Made by a program: the position numbers and the translations under genes
The notes under the pieces: generated by a model
Databases searched by the model: none
Told to the model about the DNA's origin: nothing
The model's input: only the letters and a program-made list of their open reading frames with translations
In this document: one piece after another, positions 38,083-46,625 of the stretch
Layout: each line of letters begins with the position of its first letter
Position numbering within the stretch: the first letter of the stretch is position 1
DNA from: Amycolatopsis tucumanensis
GTDB lineage: Bacteria > Actinomycetota > Actinomycetes > Mycobacteriales > Pseudonocardiaceae
NCBI RefSeq assembly: GCF_021654135.1
Contig: NZ_JAKGSD010000030.1
Location: 1 to 56,010 of the forward strand
DNA length: 56,010 bases
Direction: 5' to 3'

Positions 38083-38877
38083 GTGCTCCGGATCGGCTTG
38101 TGCCAGCTCACATCGAGTGCCGAGCCCGCGGAGAACCTCGCCCCGATCCGCGAGGGCGTGGCGCGCGCGGCAGGTGAGGGAGCGCGGGTCGTGGTGTTCC
38201 CGGAGGCGGCGATGGCGCGGTTCGGGGTGCCGCTCGGGCCGGTCGCCGAGCCGCTCGACGGGCCGTGGGCCAAGTCGGTCGCCGCGATCGCCGACGAGCA
38301 CGGCGTGCTGGTGGTGGCCGGGATGTTCACGCCGCACGAGGACGGCCGGGTGCGCAACACCCTGCTCATCACCGGGCTCGGGCACCACACCGGCTACGAC
38401 AAGATCCACCTCTACGACGCGTTCGGCTTCCGCGAGTCCGACACGGTCGCGCCGGGCGCCTCACCGGTGACCGTCGAGGTCGACGGCGTGACGCTGGGCT
38501 TCGCGACCTGCTACGACGTGCGGTTCCCGGAGCTGTTCCGGGCGCTGGCCGACCGGGGCGCGTCCGCGGTCGTGCTGCCCACGTCCTGGGGCGCCGGCGA
38601 GGGCAAGCGGGACCAGTGGGAGGTGCTGGTGCGGGCGCGGGCGCTCGACTCCGGCTGCTGGGTGCTGGGCTGCGGCCAGGCCGACCCGGCGGCGTCCGGC
38701 GTCGAGGTGAACCCGAAGGCGCCGACCGGCATCGGGTACTCGACGGTGGCGGACGGGTTCGGGCGCGTGCACGCCCAGCTGGGCGCGGGGCCGGAGTCGG
38801 TCGTCGTGGACATCGACCCGGAGGTCGCGGAGAAGGCCCGCAACGCGACGGGGGCGCTCGCCAACCGGCGGCTCTGA
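38083..38877 (+). CDS. Carbon-nitrogen hydrolase (nitrilase superfamily)
   Basis: This 264-aa protein has the catalytic triad Glu41 (FPEAAM), Lys107 (YDKIHLYDAF) and Cys143 (ATCYDVRFPE). The pattern is closest to the Nit1/Nit2-type omega-amidase and deaminated-glutathione amidase branch. It would hydrolyse a small amide. The GTG start has GGGAGG five bases upstream. No operon partner. Confidence 0.9.
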   Translation: MLRIGLCQLTSSAEPAENLAPIREGVARAAGEGARVVVFPEAAMARFGVPLGPVAEPLDGPWAKSVAAIADEHGVLVVAGMFTPHEDGRVRNTLLITGLGHHTGYDKIHLYDAFGFRESDTVAPGASPVTVEVDGVTLGFATCYDVRFPELFRALADRGASAVVLPTSWGAGEGKRDQWEVLVRARALDSGCWVLGCGQADPAASGVEVNPKAPTGIGYSTVADGFGRVHAQLGAGPESVVVDIDPEVAEKARNATGALANRRL

Positions 38878-38909
38878 CGATCTCGTGGTGAGCCGGGCGG
38901 CGCGCCTGG

Positions 38910-39545
38910 CTAGGCCATGCCCTCTTCGATGGCCAGCCGGGTCAGTTCCGGGCGCCGGCGGCGGCCCGTCTTGTCGCGGATCCGGTCCAGGTACGAGCGG
39001 ACGGTGCGGACGCTGATCGACATCGCCTCGGCGATGTCGGCGTCCCGCTCCCCCGCGGCGACCAGCGACAGCACCTGCCGCTCGCGGTCGGACAGCACGC
39101 TGCCCACCCCGGCCCGCGGGCGCGTCGAGTCGAGCAGGAACGACGCCAGCGTCGGCGACACGTAGGAGTTGCCCGCGGCGATCTCGCGGATCGCGTGCAG
39201 GATGTCGTCGCCGTCGGCGTCCTTCGACAGGTACCCCCGCGCGCCTGCCGAGATCGCGCCCAGCACCTCGTCCTGGCCGGCGTGCGCGGACACCACCAGC
39301 ACCTTGTGCCCCATCCGCACGACCTCCTGCACGGCCTGCGAGTCGGTCACGCCACGCAGCTTGAGGTCCAGCACGACGACGCACCCGGCCGGTTCGTGGC
39401 TGCTCGCGAACGCGGCGACGGACTCCGCGACCGGTCCCAGCTCGATGTCCCGCGCCTCGGAGAGCACGTTCGCCACCGCGTAGCGGTACAGCGGGTGGTC
39501 CTCGATCACGCCGACCCGGATGGGCCCGCCCTCGCTCGCGGCCAT
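38910..39545 (-). CDS. NarL/FixJ-type response regulator
   Basis: This 211-aa protein has a receiver domain at 10-125 (acidic pair Glu15-Asp16, phosphoacceptor Asp60 in VVLDLKL, Ser86, Lys108) and a LuxR-type HTH at about 150-205 (LSDRERQVLSLVAAGERDADIA then SVRTVRSYL). No kinase is adjacent. The sensor kinase at 44436-45716, also an orphan, belongs to the class that pairs with NarL regulators. The regulator is divergent from the EccE-like gene, 84 bp apart. Confidence 0.93.
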   Translation of the reverse strand: MAASEGGPIRVGVIEDHPLYRYAVANVLSEARDIELGPVAESVAAFASSHEPAGCVVVLDLKLRGVTDSQAVQEVVRMGHKVLVVSAHAGQDEVLGAISAGARGYLSKDADGDDILHAIREIAAGNSYVSPTLASFLLDSTRPRAGVGSVLSDRERQVLSLVAAGERDADIAEAMSISVRTVRSYLDRIRDKTGRRRRPELTRLAIEEGMA

Positions 39546-39629
39546 GGGACCTCACTCCCTGTGGGCATTTTTCCCGGCAGCGAATACCGGTTCCCCGTTT
39601 ATTCTGTACCAGGATCAAGGAGAAGCGAG

Positions 39630-40700
39630 TTGACCGCTGCCGACGCGGGGGTCTCCGCCGGTGGCGGGACCGCACCCGAAGCACCCCGGCCCCGCCGGTT
39701 CACCGTGGCGCCGTTCGTGCTGCCCATCGGGTTCGCCCAGATCGCGGTCTGGGAGTCCGCGCTGGTCGCGACGCTGCTGGCGGTGCACGACGTGCTGCCG
39801 GCGAAGCTCGTCGTGACCGTGCTGGCGCTGCTGGTGATCGCCTCGACGTCCGTCCGGTTCGCGGGACGGCACCTGGCGGGCTGGGCGCTCACCTGGGTGT
39901 CCTACCGGCTGCTGCAGCACGACGAACGCCGCCAGGCCGCCGACCCGCTGCGCGTGCTCGCCCACGACTTCCGGCTGCGGCAGCACGTCGACCGCGCCGG
40001 GAACCGGTTCGGGGTCGCCGGGGTCGGCGACGGCTGGACCACGGTGATCCGGTTGCGCGAGGGCGTGGAGCCGGACGTGGCGAAGGTGCTGGACCTGCTG
40101 CGCGCCGCGTGCGACAACCCGGAGATCCCGCTGGCCGGCGCCCAGCTGCTGGTGCGGACGAGCTTCGGCGAGCGGACGTACCTGGTCGCGGTGCGGTACC
40201 GGGCGAGCGAGGCGCCGCTGGCGGCGCTGGCCCGCGGCGGCGGTGAGGCGGGCGAGCTGCGGGCGACGACCCGCGCGGCGCTGGCGTTGATGGGCGCGCT
40301 CGCGAAGGCCGGGTATGGCAGCACGCTGCTGGAAGCCGGCGAGCTGGCGACGGAGCTGCGCGCCACCCTCGGCGCCGACGCCCCGGCGCCGGTGACGGAC
40401 GGCTGGCGGTCGTGGTCGGCGGGCGGGACCGCGCAGGCCGGGTTCGTCCCGCTGACGCGTGAGGACGTGCCCGTGCTGCTGACGTCGACGGCTCGCGGCG
40501 CGGCGCTGACGGTCGCTTCGTTCACGTTGCGCCGCAACCGCTTCGGGCGGCTCGTGGAGGAGGTCACGCTGCGGCTGGCGCGCTACGCCGGGACGCGGCG
40601 CCCGCCCCGGACCCGCGACCTGGACGTGCCGGTCGTGCCGCTGTACGGCAGGCACGCCGCCGCGGTGCGGCGCACGCTGCCGCTCGCGTTGCCGGGTTGA
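39630..40700 (+). CDS. EccE-like type VII secretion protein
   Basis: This 356-aa protein starts at a TTG with AAGGAG seven bases upstream. Two membrane segments (about 24-45 and 50-70) are followed by a cytoplasmic or wall-facing domain with GWTTVIRLREGVEPDVAKVL and a C-terminal RRFxRLxE-like stretch. That architecture matches EccE, the outer-ring component of ESX secretion membranes, and I recognise it by pattern, not by alignment. No EccB, EccC, EccD, EsxAB or mycosin gene is nearby, so this is an orphan. Confidence 0.6.
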   Translation: MTAADAGVSAGGGTAPEAPRPRRFTVAPFVLPIGFAQIAVWESALVATLLAVHDVLPAKLVVTVLALLVIASTSVRFAGRHLAGWALTWVSYRLLQHDERRQAADPLRVLAHDFRLRQHVDRAGNRFGVAGVGDGWTTVIRLREGVEPDVAKVLDLLRAACDNPEIPLAGAQLLVRTSFGERTYLVAVRYRASEAPLAALARGGGEAGELRATTRAALALMGALAKAGYGSTLLEAGELATELRATLGADAPAPVTDGWRSWSAGGTAQAGFVPLTREDVPVLLTSTARGAALTVASFTLRRNRFGRLVEEVTLRLARYAGTRRPPRTRDLDVPVVPLYGRHAAAVRRTLPLALPG

Positions 40701-40701
40701 G

Positions 40702-41742
40702 TCACGCCATCAGCGGCGTCGGGTCGGCGAAGATGTCCGCCAGGACGCCGGTGCACGCCGCGACGGCCTGGACGTCCGGGCCGAACCGCGTCACGGTCAC
40801 CAGGTCGGTGCCGGGCAGCGCGGTCGTCGCCGCGAAGGCGTGCAGCAGGGTCGCCAGGTGCTCCGGCGCGTCGGTGATGTTCTGGCCGCCGAGGACGACC
40901 TGGTCCGGGTTGACGACGTCGCGCAGGATGGCGACCGCCCGGCCCATCGTCGCGGCGCGTTCGGCCAGCGCGCCCCGGTCGGTCTGGTCGTTGACGGTTG
41001 CTTCGAGGCAGCCGGTCCGGCCGCACGCGCAGCGCACATCGCCGCCGACCGGCAGGTGCGCGACCGACCCGGCCTGGCCCGGGCCGCGGTGCAGCACGCC
41101 GTTGACGACGAGCGCCGCGCCGACGACCTGGCGGGCGTAGAAGTAGAGCAGGCTCGGGTACTGCTTGCCCTCGCCGAACAGCAGCTCGGCGTGCGCCATC
41201 GCGGGCACGTGGCCGTCGACGTGCACCGGCAGGCCCGTCCCGCGCGCCAGCACCGCCTGCGCGGGGGCGCGGTGCCAGCCGAGCCGGTCGTGCGTGATCA
41301 GGCCGCGGGCGATGTCGACCTGGCCGCCGGTGGCGAGCCCGAGCCCGACGACCCGCCGCTCCCGCCAGCGCCGCAGGAACGCGCGGACCTTCGCGGCGAG
41401 GAACGCCAGCCCGTCCTCGGCGCTGCCCCGCGGCGTCGGGATCTTCTCGCTGCCCACGAGCCGCCCGCGCAGGTCGACGATGCCGAACGTGGTGGTGCGG
41501 ACGCCGATGTGCACCCCGCACGCGGCGAGCACGCTGTCGTCGATGTCGACCGGCACCCTGGGCCGTCCGACGGCGCCGGCGCGGGCCAGGTCCGGCGCGT
41601 CCCGCACCAGCCGGGCCTCGGCGAGCGCGGTGACCTGCCGGCTGACCGTCGGCATGCTCAGCGACGTGAGCTCGGCGATCGCGGCCCGCGACAGCGGGCC
41701 TTCCCGCCTGATCGCGCCGAGCACCGCGGCGGCGTTCGACAC
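40702..41742 (-). CDS. ROK family regulator/kinase
   Basis: This 346-aa protein has an N-terminal winged HTH at about 10-55 (AIRREGPLSRAAIAELTSLSMPTVSRQV). The ROK domain carries GLGLATGGQVDIARGLI, VDGHVPAMAHAELLFG and the zinc motif CACGRTGCLEA. It is probably a sugar-responsive repressor; kinase activity is doubtful. I start it at the GTG at 41742 (GGGG upstream); an ATG at 41769 is possible. Target unknown. Confidence 0.88.
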   Translation of the reverse strand: MSNAAAVLGAIRREGPLSRAAIAELTSLSMPTVSRQVTALAEARLVRDAPDLARAGAVGRPRVPVDIDDSVLAACGVHIGVRTTTFGIVDLRGRLVGSEKIPTPRGSAEDGLAFLAAKVRAFLRRWRERRVVGLGLATGGQVDIARGLITHDRLGWHRAPAQAVLARGTGLPVHVDGHVPAMAHAELLFGEGKQYPSLLYFYARQVVGAALVVNGVLHRGPGQAGSVAHLPVGGDVRCACGRTGCLEATVNDQTDRGALAERAATMGRAVAILRDVVNPDQVVLGGQNITDAPEHLATLLHAFAATTALPGTDLVTVTRFGPDVQAVAACTGVLADIFADPTPLMA

Positions 41743-41835
41743 TGCGCACCCCCCAGGACTTCGTTCCACCGTGCACGAAAGTAGCCGACCACGTCAAAAC
41801 CGCCCGGCATGCGGGACGGTGGCAGACTCCGGGGG

Positions 41836-42912
41836 GTGAGCACGCGCCCGTACGTCCTCGCCTCGGCGGCGGTTTCCCTGGACGGCTACCTCGACGACAC
41901 CAGCGACCGGCGGCTCCTGCTGTCCAACGAGGAGGACTTCGCGCGGGTCGACGACGTGCGTGCCGGGGTGGACGCGATCCTGGTCGGGGCGGGCACGATC
42001 CGCACCGACAACCCGCGGCTGCTGGTGCGCTCCGGGCGCGGCAACCCGGCGAAGGTCACGATCACCGGGAGCGGCGACCTCGACCCGTCGGCGAACTTCT
42101 TCACCACCGGTGACGTCGAGAAGCTGGTGTACGCCCCGGCCGCGGCGGTTCCGAAGGTGCGGGAGCGGCTGGGCGCGGTGGCGACCGTGGCGGACGGCGG
42201 GGACCCGCTCGACCTGCGGCACGTGCTGGCGGACCTGGCCGGCCGCGGGATCGAGCGGCTGATGGTCGAGGGCGGCGGCGCGGTCCACACGATGTTCCTC
42301 ACCGCGGGCGTGGTGGACGAACTGCAGCTGGCGATCGCGCCGGTGTTCGTGGGCGAGGCGGAGGCGCCGCGGTTCGTCGGGCCCGGCCGGTTCCCGCCGG
42401 GACGGCTGCAGCTGACCGAGACGCGCCGCATCGGGGACGTCGTGTTCATGCGGTACCACCTGGGGCAGGCGGCGCGGGACCACCGCAGGCTGCGGGAGGC
42501 GATCGAGCTGGCGGAGAAGTGCCCGCCGTCGACGACGTTCCGGGTCGGCGCGATCGTGGTGGACGCCGCCGACGAGGTGCTGGCCACCGGGTACTCGGGC
42601 GAGACCGACCCGCACGACCACGCGGAAGAGGTGGCGATCGCCAAACTGGGCGACGCGGACGTCACGGGCGCGACCATCTACTCGTCGCTGGAGCCGTGCA
42701 GCTCGCGGGCGTCGCGGGCGGTGTCGTGCACGCGGCACATCCTGGACGCCGGAATCCCGCGGGTGGTGTTCGCCTGGCGCGAGCCGAACCTGTTCGTGGA
42801 CTGCGTGGGAGCGGAAACCCTGCGCGCGGCGGGCCGCGAGGTGCGCGAACTGCCCGACCTGGCACCCCTCGTCAAGGCGACGAACGCGCACCTGCCCCTC
42901 GGGAACGGCTAG
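41836..42912 (+). CDS. RibD-like fusion with reductase domain first and deaminase domain second
   Basis: This 358-aa protein has a RibD_C/DHFR-like reductase at about 5-208: ASAAVSLDGYLDD, AGVDAILVGAGTIRTDNPRL, LMVEGGGAVHTMFL. A cytidine-deaminase-fold domain follows at about 215-345 with zinc ligands His262 (HAEE, catalytic Glu264), Cys288 (SLEPCSS) and Cys298. Canonical RibD has deaminase then reductase. The reversed order suggests a paralogue acting on a pyrimidine or pterin-like substrate, possibly in riboflavin or specialised metabolism. GTG start. No riboflavin genes are adjacent. Confidence 0.88.
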   Translation: MSTRPYVLASAAVSLDGYLDDTSDRRLLLSNEEDFARVDDVRAGVDAILVGAGTIRTDNPRLLVRSGRGNPAKVTITGSGDLDPSANFFTTGDVEKLVYAPAAAVPKVRERLGAVATVADGGDPLDLRHVLADLAGRGIERLMVEGGGAVHTMFLTAGVVDELQLAIAPVFVGEAEAPRFVGPGRFPPGRLQLTETRRIGDVVFMRYHLGQAARDHRRLREAIELAEKCPPSTTFRVGAIVVDAADEVLATGYSGETDPHDHAEEVAIAKLGDADVTGATIYSSLEPCSSRASRAVSCTRHILDAGIPRVVFAWREPNLFVDCVGAETLRAAGREVRELPDLAPLVKATNAHLPLGNG

Positions 42913-44393
42913 TCCGCGCCCGGCAGTGTGAACAAGAGCCGATCGAGCTGCGGCACCGACTGCCGGAGGCGGTCCTTCCAGTGGCGGTGGCGCTGTCGGA
43001 GAACCTGCACATCGGCCGCTTTCGGCAACGGCAGCAGTCGCTCAGTCTCCGGCAGCAGGGCCTCCAGCTTGACAATCCGCTCGCGCACGAGAGCACGGGC
43101 GGCCTCACGGCCGGACGGGGTGAGACCGGCGAGCTCCTCGTGACTCCAACCGGTCGGCACGATAGTCGCGTACGCGGCCCAGCCCTCCTCGCCCAGTGGA
43201 TCAGCGGCGAAGGCATCGACGATGCGCCAGGCAAGAGTGATGTCCGGTTCGAGCGCCTGCGCGCGGGCGGACGCGGTTGCGGCCAGCAGCCTCTGGAAGG
43301 CCGCCTGTTGCCACTGTTCGACCCGGTCGCGCCCGCGATCGTTCCAGACATCCGCGGCAGCGACGAAGCCCGCCAACGGAACGAGGTCACGAACTGCGGG
43401 TCCGCCGCAGCGGCCGCACACACGTTCGGGAATCTCCAGCGCCCTTTGCCACCATGGGATGGAATCCGCCTCCAGGACCGGGCGGGATCGCACCGACGAG
43501 CAACCGGGCGAATGCAACAACCGGCCATTTGTGTCGCCCACTGCCAGGCGAAGCCAACCGAATGTGCCCAGAAAGGCGCGTTCAGGTTCGTCGAGCCAAC
43601 TCGGCAGAGCCGGCACCGGGGGCAGCAACAGCGCACCACCGGCGGCCACGATGTGCACACGCACCGCTTCGGCGAACTTCAGGTCGACTTCATTCAAGAC
43701 TCGTTCGGGCTGCGGAGGCTCACCCAGCACACGCCCGTCGTGGGTTTCCCGGAGGGCGACGCGGGCGATATCGAGGATCCACGCCGCACGTGCGAAGGTG
43801 GCTGCTACCGAGCCGGGTTCAACCGGCTCCCGGTACTTATTCGCGGCGAGGATATCCCGAAGCACCATGACCGGGAGATCGGAAAGGAGGGGCGCGATGC
43901 TCTCCGGAGTGGCGTACGGGCCGAGGTTGCGGGCAGTGATGTACGCACTCGTAAGCTCCGAGCGTTCCTCGAGGTCAATGCTCCTGAAGTGGACCTCCTC
44001 GTCGTATTCCTTGGGTAGAGCACGGCCCGGATCGATGGCCAGTCGATCCGCACGTTCGCGGTCCCATTCGTCGTGCCGAGCGCGCTGCTCGGCAATCCGA
44101 GCCTTCTTCTCCGCCCCTATGGATGCAGCTCGCTCCGCCCACTCCGACCAGGGACAGGCGATGTCCCTGGTCTTGATCTGGCGCTGTTCGCTCTTTTTGA
44201 CATGAACGGCTCGCCAACCGCGTGCCGGAGGCCTCGGCCCTGGGTCGACCACTTGCACGGTCACTTTCCCACCGCCGTCGATCGACACCACGGAAACACG
44301 CGCTGCCAGCGGCGCGTCATCGTAGGGTGAGTACGTCGGAAAGGCGTATTCGTGTCCGATGCGAAGGTCAGCCTGCTTCACGAAAGTGAGCAT
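42909..44393 (-). CDS. Unrecognised 494-aa protein with a possible zinc ribbon
   Basis: I do not recognise this family. The N-terminus (1-75) looks like a small beta-barrel (HEYAFPTYSP, ARVSVVSIDGGGKVTVQVVD). A charged coiled stretch lies at about 85-120 and several helical blocks follow. His294-x3-Cys298 with Cys326-x2-Cys329 (CGRCGG) could bind zinc. The C-terminus is rich in Arg and Leu. Codon use is less GC-biased than its neighbours, suggesting acquisition. It overlaps the RibD-like gene by 4 bp (convergent) and has no partner gene. Confidence 0.7.
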   Translation of the reverse strand: MLTFVKQADLRIGHEYAFPTYSPYDDAPLAARVSVVSIDGGGKVTVQVVDPGPRPPARGWRAVHVKKSEQRQIKTRDIACPWSEWAERAASIGAEKKARIAEQRARHDEWDRERADRLAIDPGRALPKEYDEEVHFRSIDLEERSELTSAYITARNLGPYATPESIAPLLSDLPVMVLRDILAANKYREPVEPGSVAATFARAAWILDIARVALRETHDGRVLGEPPQPERVLNEVDLKFAEAVRVHIVAAGGALLLPPVPALPSWLDEPERAFLGTFGWLRLAVGDTNGRLLHSPGCSSVRSRPVLEADSIPWWQRALEIPERVCGRCGGPAVRDLVPLAGFVAAADVWNDRGRDRVEQWQQAAFQRLLAATASARAQALEPDITLAWRIVDAFAADPLGEEGWAAYATIVPTGWSHEELAGLTPSGREAARALVRERIVKLEALLPETERLLPLPKAADVQVLRQRHRHWKDRLRQSVPQLDRLLFTLPGAD

Positions 44394-44435
44394 CGCACGA
44401 ACGAATCGGATCTGTCGGCCCTTTTCCCAAAACCG

Positions 44436-45716
44436 CTAACGCGGCACCCACAACGTCACCCGCGTGCCGTGGCCTGGTTTGGAGTCGATTCGGCACCAGC
44501 CGCCGGCCTCGGTGAGGCGCGCTTTCATCGACGAGCTCACCCCGAAGCCCGCCGGGCGTGCGTCCTCGTCGTAGCCGACTCCGTGGTCCCGGATCACCAC
44601 CGCGATTCCGCCCTCGTGCTCGGCGAGGCGCATCACGACCTCCCGGGTGCCCGCGTGCTTCAGCGTGTTCCGCAACGCCTCGCGCGCCGCGTCGCGGACC
44701 GCTGCTCGGCGGGCCTCCGTCAGGGTGTCGTCGGCCAGGTCGGACAGCGCCAGCTGCGCCCGCAACCCCTCCCGCGCCATCTCCGTCGCCAGCCCGGTCA
44801 GCTCCCCCGCGAGCCCCTGGCCGCCACCGCCCGGCGTGCCCAGCCCCCGCCGCAGCTCGGCCGCCTGCGCCCGCGCCTGCGCACGCACCCGGTCCAGCTC
44901 GGCGGCCGGATCCCCGCCCCGGTGCATCGCCATCGCTTCGAGCGCCTGCAGCACCGTGTCGTGCAGCGCCCGCTCCGTGCGTGCCCGCTCCCCGGCGACC
45001 CCGAGCCGCATCCCGATCGCCAGCGCCAAGCGCGTCGCCACCCCGAGCAGCACCAGCGTCCCGGCCGCCGTCACCACCGCGACCAGCATCGTCCCGGTCC
45101 CGCTGACCAGCGGTGGCACCCACATCGACAGCTGCCCGCCGAGCGCGAGCGCCCCCACCTGGAACGGCACCCCGAGCACCACCAGCGCGAGCCCGGCCGG
45201 CACGCCCCGGCACATCGTCCACAACCCGACCGTCCCGGTCAGGTTCAGGAACGGCACCCACGCCGCGGCCCAGTACAGCTCCGCCGGGGCCGTCGCGCTG
45301 ACCGCCACGCCCGCCGCGACCGCGAACACCAGATCGGCCGCCAGCAGCAACCCCGTGGTGCGGCCGCTGCGGTCCGGCACGCGCAGCACCCACACCAGCG
45401 CGGTCAGGTTCGCCAGCACACCCACCCAGGCGACCACCGTCGCCGAGAGCACGAAACCGTGCGCGGCCACCAGCCACACCCAAGCGATCGGCAGCACCCC
45501 GATCCGGTAGACCAGCGGCAGCAGCACCGCGTACCGGGTCGCGCGCACCATCAGCGAGGAGCGCGGCCCGTCGGTGCTGCTCGCCGCGACGGCGCCCATC
45601 CGCTTGAGCGCGGACACCGGCTCCGGATCGTCGATCTCCGCCGGCAACTCGCCCGGCGTGGACGCCAGCACCCCCGCCCCCTTGCGCAGCAAGGTGAGCA
45701 GGAAGTTGCCAGCCAT
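44436..45716 (-). CDS. Membrane sensor histidine kinase (NarX/DesK class)
   Basis: This 426-aa kinase has about six membrane segments between 62 and 235. A HisKA_3 box ERARTERALHDTVLQ carries phospho-acceptor His252. The ATP-binding domain shows the N-box around Asn350 (AAREALRNTLKHAG), IRDHGVGYD (G1) and GFGVSSSM (G2). This class phosphorylates NarL-type regulators; the nearest is at 38910-39545. The start at 45716 has GGAGGAAGGA upstream. It follows nadC on the same strand by 60 bp. Confidence 0.88.
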   Translation of the reverse strand: MAGNFLLTLLRKGAGVLASTPGELPAEIDDPEPVSALKRMGAVAASSTDGPRSSLMVRATRYAVLLPLVYRIGVLPIAWVWLVAAHGFVLSATVVAWVGVLANLTALVWVLRVPDRSGRTTGLLLAADLVFAVAAGVAVSATAPAELYWAAAWVPFLNLTGTVGLWTMCRGVPAGLALVVLGVPFQVGALALGGQLSMWVPPLVSGTGTMLVAVVTAAGTLVLLGVATRLALAIGMRLGVAGERARTERALHDTVLQALEAMAMHRGGDPAAELDRVRAQARAQAAELRRGLGTPGGGGQGLAGELTGLATEMAREGLRAQLALSDLADDTLTEARRAAVRDAAREALRNTLKHAGTREVVMRLAEHEGGIAVVIRDHGVGYDEDARPAGFGVSSSMKARLTEAGGWCRIDSKPGHGTRVTLWVPR

Positions 45717-45776
45717 GCCCGTTCCTTCCTCCCCCGGACCCCAGTCATAGCAAGCCGGGGGAGGCCGGAACAAGGT

Positions 45777-46625
45777 TCAGCGGAGATCCATGCCGAGGTC
45801 GAGCGCGGGCGAGGAGTGGGTCAGCGCGCCGACCGCCAGGTAGTCCACGCCGGTCTCGGCGTAGGCCCGCGCGTTCGCCAGCTTCAGCCCGCCGGAGGCC
45901 TCCAGCCGCGTCTTCGGCGACACCTCGTCCTTGCGGCGCACGGCTTCCGCGCACTGCCCTGGCGTGAAGTTGTCCAGCAGGACCTCGTCGGCGCCCGCGG
46001 CCAGCGCCTCGTCGAGCTGGTCGAGCGTGTCGACCTCGACCTCGCACGGCAGCGCCGGCGCGTGCTCCCTGGCCGCCGCCAGCGCGGCGGTGACCGAACC
46101 GGCGGCCACCACGTGGTTGTCCTTGATCAGCACCGCGTCGCCGAGGCCCATCCGGTGGTTGACGCCGCCACCGCAGCGCACCGCGTACTTCTCCAGCAGC
46201 CGCAGGCTGGGCAGCGTCTTCCGGGAGTCCCGGATCGCGCAGCCGGTGCCGTCCACAGCGGACACCCACGCGGCCGTCGCGGTCGCCACGCCGGAGAGGT
46301 GGCACAGCAGGTTCAGCGCCGTCCGCTCCGCGGTGAGCAGCCCGCGCACCGGTCCCCGCACGACGAGCGCGGGCTTGCCCGCCACGAGCCGGGTGCCGTC
46401 CTCGGCGCGGTCGAGCACCTCGTACCCGTCGCCGAGCACCGCGTCGAACACCAGCAGCGCCACCGGCACACCGGCGAGCGTCCCGTCCACGCGCGGGGTG
46501 ATCTCCGCGACCGCGGTCGCCGACTCGGGCACCGTGGCGGCGGTGGTCGCGTCCGGTCCGTACCGCAAGTCCTCCGCCAGCGCGATCTCCACGACGCGGC
46601 GGGCGTCCTCCAGGTCCAGGTTCAT
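45777..46625 (-). CDS. nadC: Nicotinate-nucleotide pyrophosphorylase (carboxylating)
   Basis: The 282-aa quinolinate phosphoribosyltransferase makes NaMN from quinolinate and PRPP. Signatures are LLCHLSGVATATAAWV near residue 105, the Arg/Lys-rich RDSRKTLPSLRLLEKYAVRCGGGVNHR substrate site, IKDNH, VEVDTLDQ and ASGGL. The ATG at 46625 overlaps the nadB stop (ATGA). Last of the coupled nadA-nadB-nadC operon. Confidence 0.96.
   Translation of the reverse strand: MNLDLEDARRVVEIALAEDLRYGPDATTAATVPESATAVAEITPRVDGTLAGVPVALLVFDAVLGDGYEVLDRAEDGTRLVAGKPALVVRGPVRGLLTAERTALNLLCHLSGVATATAAWVSAVDGTGCAIRDSRKTLPSLRLLEKYAVRCGGGVNHRMGLGDAVLIKDNHVVAAGSVTAALAAAREHAPALPCEVEVDTLDQLDEALAAGADEVLLDNFTPGQCAEAVRRKDEVSPKTRLEASGGLKLANARAYAETGVDYLAVGALTHSSPALDLGMDLR

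Noticed and set aside
44149..44173. Inverted repeat ACCAGGGACA-GGCGA-TGTCCCTGGT
   Set aside because: It is perfect but lies inside the 494-aa coding sequence in a well-formed reading frame (encoding RDIACPWSEW); likely chance or a coding-strand hairpin without function.
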